A stretch of 64,000 nucleotides of DNA from Paragorgia papillata. Taxonomy: Eukaryota > Cnidaria > Anthozoa > Scleralcyonacea > Coralliidae. Position 1 is the stretch's first letter. Each line of letters begins with the position of its first letter. The position numbers and the translations under genes were made by a program. Shown here piece by piece: positions 59,450 to 64,000 of the stretch. The notes below the pieces were generated by a model. The model was not told the origin of the DNA, searched no databases, and saw nothing but the letters and a program-made list of their open reading frames with translations. The stretch lies in NCBI GenBank assembly GCA_035771165.1, contig JAWNZC010000301.1:143803-207802 (forward strand). The letters run 5' to 3'.

Positions 59450-62400
59450 AAATGATGTTTCTGACCAGAAACTAGCAAAACAACACATTTGGATGATCCC
59501 TCAATCCAATTTTAGCAGTTTTGCCACGTTCAAAATGTTGAAAAACGCTTATCGTCACAGCCATGTCTGAGTCGGAAAAAAGTTTTTTTTCCCGAATAAG
59601 ACTATCCAAGTGCGACCAAATTATCGGTGAAAATGCAGTTTCTGATAGAAACTAGCAAAACAACAACAATTGGAATGATTCCATCAACTTTTCTATTTTG
59701 GCAGTTTTGCCACGTTCAAAATGTTGAAAAAAACGCTTATCTCGCCATTCTGAGTCGAAAAAAGTTTTTTGCCGAATAAGACTCCAAGTGCCAAATTATC
59801 GGTGAAAATGATGTGTTTCTGACCAGAAAACACAAAACAACACATTTGGAATGATTCCCTCAACAACACCAATTTTAGCAGTTTTGCCACGTTCAAAATG
59901 TTGAAAAACGTTTATCTCGCCATTCTGAGTCGAAAAAAGTTTTTTTCCGAATAAGACTCCAAAGTGCCAAATTATCGGTGAAAATGATGTTTCTGACCAG
60001 AAACGAGCAAAACAACACATTTGGAATGATTCCCTCAACTTTTCAATTTTAGCAGTTTTGCCACGTTCAAAATGTTGAAAAACGCTTATCTCGCCATTCT
60101 GAGTCCAAAAATTTTTTTGCCGAATAGGAGTCCAAATGCCAAATTATCGGTGAAAATGATGTTTCTGACCAGAAACTAGCAAAACAACACATTTGGAATG
60201 ATTCCCTCAACAACACCAATTTTAGCAGTTTTGCCACGTTCAAAATGTTGAAAAACGCTTATCTCGCCATTCTGAGTCGAAAAAAAGTTTTTTTTCCGAA
60301 TAAGACTCCAAGTGCCAAATTATCGGTGAAAATGATGTTTCTGACCAGAAACTAGCAAAACAACACATTTGGAATGATTCCCTCAACTCAATTTTGGCAG
60401 TTTTGCCACGTTCAAAATGTTGAAAAACGCTTATCTCACCATTCTGAGTCGAAAAAAAGTTTTTTCCGAATAAGACTCCAAGTGCCAAATTATCGGTGAA
60501 AATGATGTTTCTGACCAGAAACGAGCAAAACAACACATTTGGAATGATTCCCTCAACAACACCAATTTTTAGCAGTTTTGCCACGTTCAAAATGTTGAAA
60601 AACGCTTATCTCGCCATTCTGAGTCGAAAAAAGTTTTTTTCCGAATAAGACTCCAAGTGCCAAATTATCGGTGAAAATGATGTTTCTGACCAGAAACTAG
60701 CAAAACAACACATTTGGAATGATTCCCTCAACTTTTCAATTTTGGCAGTTTTGCCACGTTCAAAATGTTGAAAAACGCTTATCTCGCCATTCTGAGTCGA
60801 AAAAAGTTTTTTTCCCGAATAGACTCCAAGTGCCAAATTATCGGTGAAAAATGTTTCTGACCAGAAACTAGCAAAACAACACATTTGGAATGATTCCCTC
60901 AACTTTCAATTTTGGCAATTTTGCCACGTTCAAAATGTTGAAAAACGCTTATCTCGCCATTCTGAGTCGAAAAAAGTTTTTTTTTTTCCGAATAAGACTC
61001 CAAAGTGCCAAATTATCGGTGAAAATGATGTTTCTGACCAGAAACTAGCAAAACAACACATTTGGAATGATTCCCTCAAAACTTTAGCAGTTTTGCCACG
61101 TTCAAAATGTTGAAAAAACGCTTTATCTCGCCATTCTGAGTCGAAAAAAGTTTTTTTTCCGAATAAGACTCCAAGTGCCAAATTATCGGTGAAAATGATG
61201 TTTCTGACCAGAAACTAGCAAAACAACACATTTGGAATGATTCCCTCAACTTTCAATTTTGCAGTTTTGCCACGTTCAAAATGTTGAAAAACGCTTATCT
61301 CGCCATTCTGAGTCGAAAAAAGTTTTTTTTTCCCGAATAAGACTCCAAATGCCAAATTATCGGTGAAAATGATGTTTCTGACCAGAAACTAGCAAAACAA
61401 CACATTTGGAATGATTCCCTCAACTTTTCCAATTTTGGCAGTTTTGCCACGTTCAAAATGTTGAAAAACGCTGATCTCGCCATTCTGAGTCGAAAAAAGT
61501 TTTTTTCCGAATAAGACTCCAAGTGCCAAATTATCGGTGAAAATGATGTTTCTGACCAGAAAATTAGGAAACAACACATTTGGAATGATTCCCCAACACT
61601 TTCCAATTTTGCCACGTTCAAAATGTTGAAAAACGCTTATCCTCGCCATTCATTGTGAGTCGAAAAAAGTTTTTTGCCGAATAAGGACTCCAAGTGCCAA
61701 ATTATCGGTGAAAATGATGTTTCTGACCAGAAACTAGCAAAACAACACATTTGGAATGATTCCCTCAACTTTTCAATTTTGGCAGTTTTGCCAAGTTCAA
61801 AATGTTGAAAAACGCTTATCTCACCATTCTGAGTCGAAAAAAGTTTTTTCCCGAATAAGACTCCCAAGTGCCAAATTATCGGTGAAAATGATGTTTCTGA
61901 CCAGAAACGAGCAAAACAACACATTTGGAATAATTCCCTCAACAACACCAATTTTAGCAGTTTTGCCACGTTCAAATGTTGAAAAACGTTTATCTCGCCA
62001 TTCTGAGTCGAAAAAAGTTTTTTTCCGAATAAGACTCCAAGTGCCAAATTATCGGTGAAAATGATGTTTCTGACCAGAAACGAGCAAAACAACACATTTG
62101 GAATGATTCCCTCAACTTTTCAATTTTGGCAGTTTTGCCACGTTCAAATGTTGAAAAACGCTTATCTCGCCAGTCTGAGTCGAAAAAAGTTTTTTTCCGA
62201 ATAAGACTCCAAGTGCCAAATTATCGGTGAAAATGATGTTTCTGACCAGAAACTAGCAAAACAACACATTTGGAATGATTCCCTCAACTTTTCAATTTTG
62301 GCAGTTTTGCCACGTTCAAAATGTTGAAAAACGTTTATCTCACCATTCTGAGTCGAAAAAAGTTTTTTTTTTCCGAATAAGGACTCCAATGCCAAATTAT

Positions 62401-64000
62401 CGGTGAAAATGATGTTTCTGACCAGAAACGAGCAAAACAACACATTTGGAATGATTCCCTCAACAACACCAATTTTAGCAGTTTTGCCACGTTCAAATGT
62501 TGAAAAACGTTTATCTCGCCAGTCTGAGTCGAAAAAAGTTTTTTGCCGAATAAGACTCCAAGTGCCAAATTATCGGTGAAAATGATGTTTCTGACCAGAA
62601 AACGAGCAAAAATAACACATTTGGAATGATTCCCCCTCAACTTTCCAATTTTGGCAGTTTTGCCACGTTCAAAATGTTGAAAAAACACTTATCTCGCCAT
62701 TCTGAGTCGAAAAAAGTTTTTTGCCGAATAGGACTCCAAATGCAAATTATTGGTGAAAATGATGTTTCTGACCAGAAACTAGCAAAACAACACATTTGGA
62801 ATGATTCAACTTTTCAATTTTGGCAGTTTTGCCACGTTCAAAATGTTGAAAAACACTTATCTCACCATTCTGAGTCGAAAAAAGTTTTTTTCGAATAAGA
62901 CTCCAAGTGCCAAATTATCGGTGAAAATGATGTTTCTGACCAGAAACGAGCAAAACAACACATTTGGAATGATTCCCTCAACTTTTCAATTTTGGCAGTT
63001 TTGCCACGTTCAAAATGTTGAAAAACGCTTATCTCGCCATTCTGAGTCGAAAAAAGTTTTTTTGCCGAATAAGACTCCAAGTGCCAAATTATCGGTGAAA
63101 ATGATGTTTCTGACCAGAAACTAGCAAAACAACACATTTGGAATGATTCCCTCAACAACACTTTTCAATTTTGGCAGTTTTGCCACGTTCAAAATGTTGA
63201 AAAACGCTTATCTCGCCATTCTGAGTCGAAAAAAAGTTTTTTGCCGAATAGCATATATTCTTTTTGCTTTTTTTTTTTATTTATCGTTTCTATTTTTTTT
63301 TTTTTTTTTTTTTTTTTTTTAGTTTTTCTTTTATGTTTTTTTTATTTTTTTTTTTTTTTTTATCTTTTATTTTATTTTCTTTCTCTTTTTTTTCCAAATG
63401 CCAAATTATCGGGAAATGATGTTTCACACCAGATACGAGCAAAAAACAACACATTTGGAATGATTCCCTCAACTTTTCAATTTTGGCAGTTTTGCCACGT
63501 TCAAAATGTTGAAAAACGCTTGATCTGGCCATTCTGAGTCGAAAAAAGTTTTTTGCCGAATAAGACTCCAAGTGCCAAATTATCGGTGAAAATGATGTTT
63601 CTGACCAGAAACTAGCAAAACAACACATTGGAATAATTCCCTCAACTACACCAATTTTAGCAGTTTTGCCATGTTCAAAATGTTGAAAAACACTTATCTT
63701 AGCCAGTCTGAGTCGAAAAAAGTTTTTTGCCGAATAGGACTCCAAATGCCAAATTATCGGTGAAAATGATGTTTCTGACCAGAAATTAGCAAAACAACAC
63801 ATTTGGAATGATTCCCTCAACTTTTCAATTTTGGCAGTTTTTGCCACGTTCAAAAATGTTGAAAAACGCTTATCTCACCATTCTGAGTCGAAAAAAGTTT
63901 TTTTTCGCGAATAAGACTCCAAGTGCCAAATTATCGGTGAAAATGATGTTTCTGACCAGAAAACGAGCAAAACAACACATTTGGAAATGATTCCCTCAAC
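59450..64000 (+). repeat. Satellite DNA array, right arm, mostly clean end
   Basis: Regular monomers resume, dominated by the long form with CAACTTTTCAATTTTGGCAG and CAACACCAATTTTAGCAG linkers, orientation unchanged. Occasional indels remain. The window ends inside a monomer. Confidence 0.93.
63251..63394. other. Poly-T-rich insertion in a monomer
   Basis: One monomer is interrupted between GTTTTTTGCCGAATAG and CCAAATGCCAAATTATC by about 145 bp of T-rich low-complexity sequence. No target duplication or A-rich/T-rich retroposon head is recognisable. It could be a local consensus artefact or a real simple-sequence insertion. Confidence 0.55.

Larger units (their letters stand above)
43900..59450 (+). 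repeat. Satellite array, heavily indel-corrupted block
   Basis: The same monomers are recognisable throughout, but each carries many single-base and short insertions, with fewer substitutions and deletions. Homopolymers grow (poly-G, poly-T) and monomers lengthen accordingly. The change starts abruptly at about 43,910 and ends at about 59,450, where normal text returns apart from a few residual errors to about 59,700. An insertion-dominated pattern in otherwise conserved repeats is typical of unpolished single-molecule reads and not of mutational decay. Open frames here are meaningless. Confidence 0.8.

Noticed and set aside
43900..59450. An old, diverged satellite subfamily
   Set aside because: Differences are mostly private insertions and homopolymer stretches, not shared substitutions, and the edges are abrupt; sequencing or consensus error explains it better.
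1..64000. tRNA, rRNA or other structured RNA genes
   Set aside because: No cloverleaf-like or rRNA-like sequence was noticed on either strand by reading; a covariance-model scan was not possible.

Overview
This is eukaryotic, almost certainly metazoan, DNA: A+T-rich, with spliced genes (GT-AG introns), polyglutamine-coding microsatellites, foldback MITEs and a large satellite array. I see no prokaryotic gene structure. A marine or freshwater invertebrate (mollusc, cnidarian or similar) would fit the protein families, but the species cannot be named from sequence alone.

Layout. (1) 1-23,621: a head-to-tail satellite array with monomers of about 161-175 bp, all in one orientation, arranged in higher-order cassettes and local duplications. 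(2) 23,622-41,072: one 17,451-bp DNA transposon inserted inside a single satellite monomer. It has near-identical terminal inverted repeats (TIRs) of about 585 bp, ends TAC...GTA, and a 6-bp target-site duplication ACGTTC. (3) 41,073-64,000: the same satellite resumes in the same orientation. It is clean to about 43.9 kb, heavily corrupted by insertions and homopolymers from about 43.9 to 59.45 kb (most likely unpolished long-read consensus), then mostly clean to the end.

The transposon carries two convergent multi-exon genes. The left gene (+ strand, about 24.3-28.6 kb) encodes a retroviral-type DDE integrase/transposase of the rve 'integrase core' kind found in invertebrate genomes. The right gene (- strand, about 40.2 down to 29.4 kb) has roughly 18 exons and encodes an atypical alpha-kinase domain followed by a very long Gln-rich tail. 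Their probable poly(A) signals face each other about 190 bp apart. A splice-donor-terminated open exon lies inside each TIR, and its reading phase fits the first internal exon of both genes, so the two genes may share a TIR promoter and perhaps an N-terminal exon.

The element resembles a Maverick/Polinton in size, TSD length and TIR length, but I find no PolB, packaging ATPase, protease or capsid genes and the ends differ. It looks instead like a large integrase-type transposon (IS3EU-like by ends and TSD, from memory) carrying a kinase. Both genes show several single-base frameshifts, mostly extra bases. The two TIRs also differ mainly by single-base indels, so consensus error is at least as likely as gene death. 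Nothing else in the window looks like a host gene.
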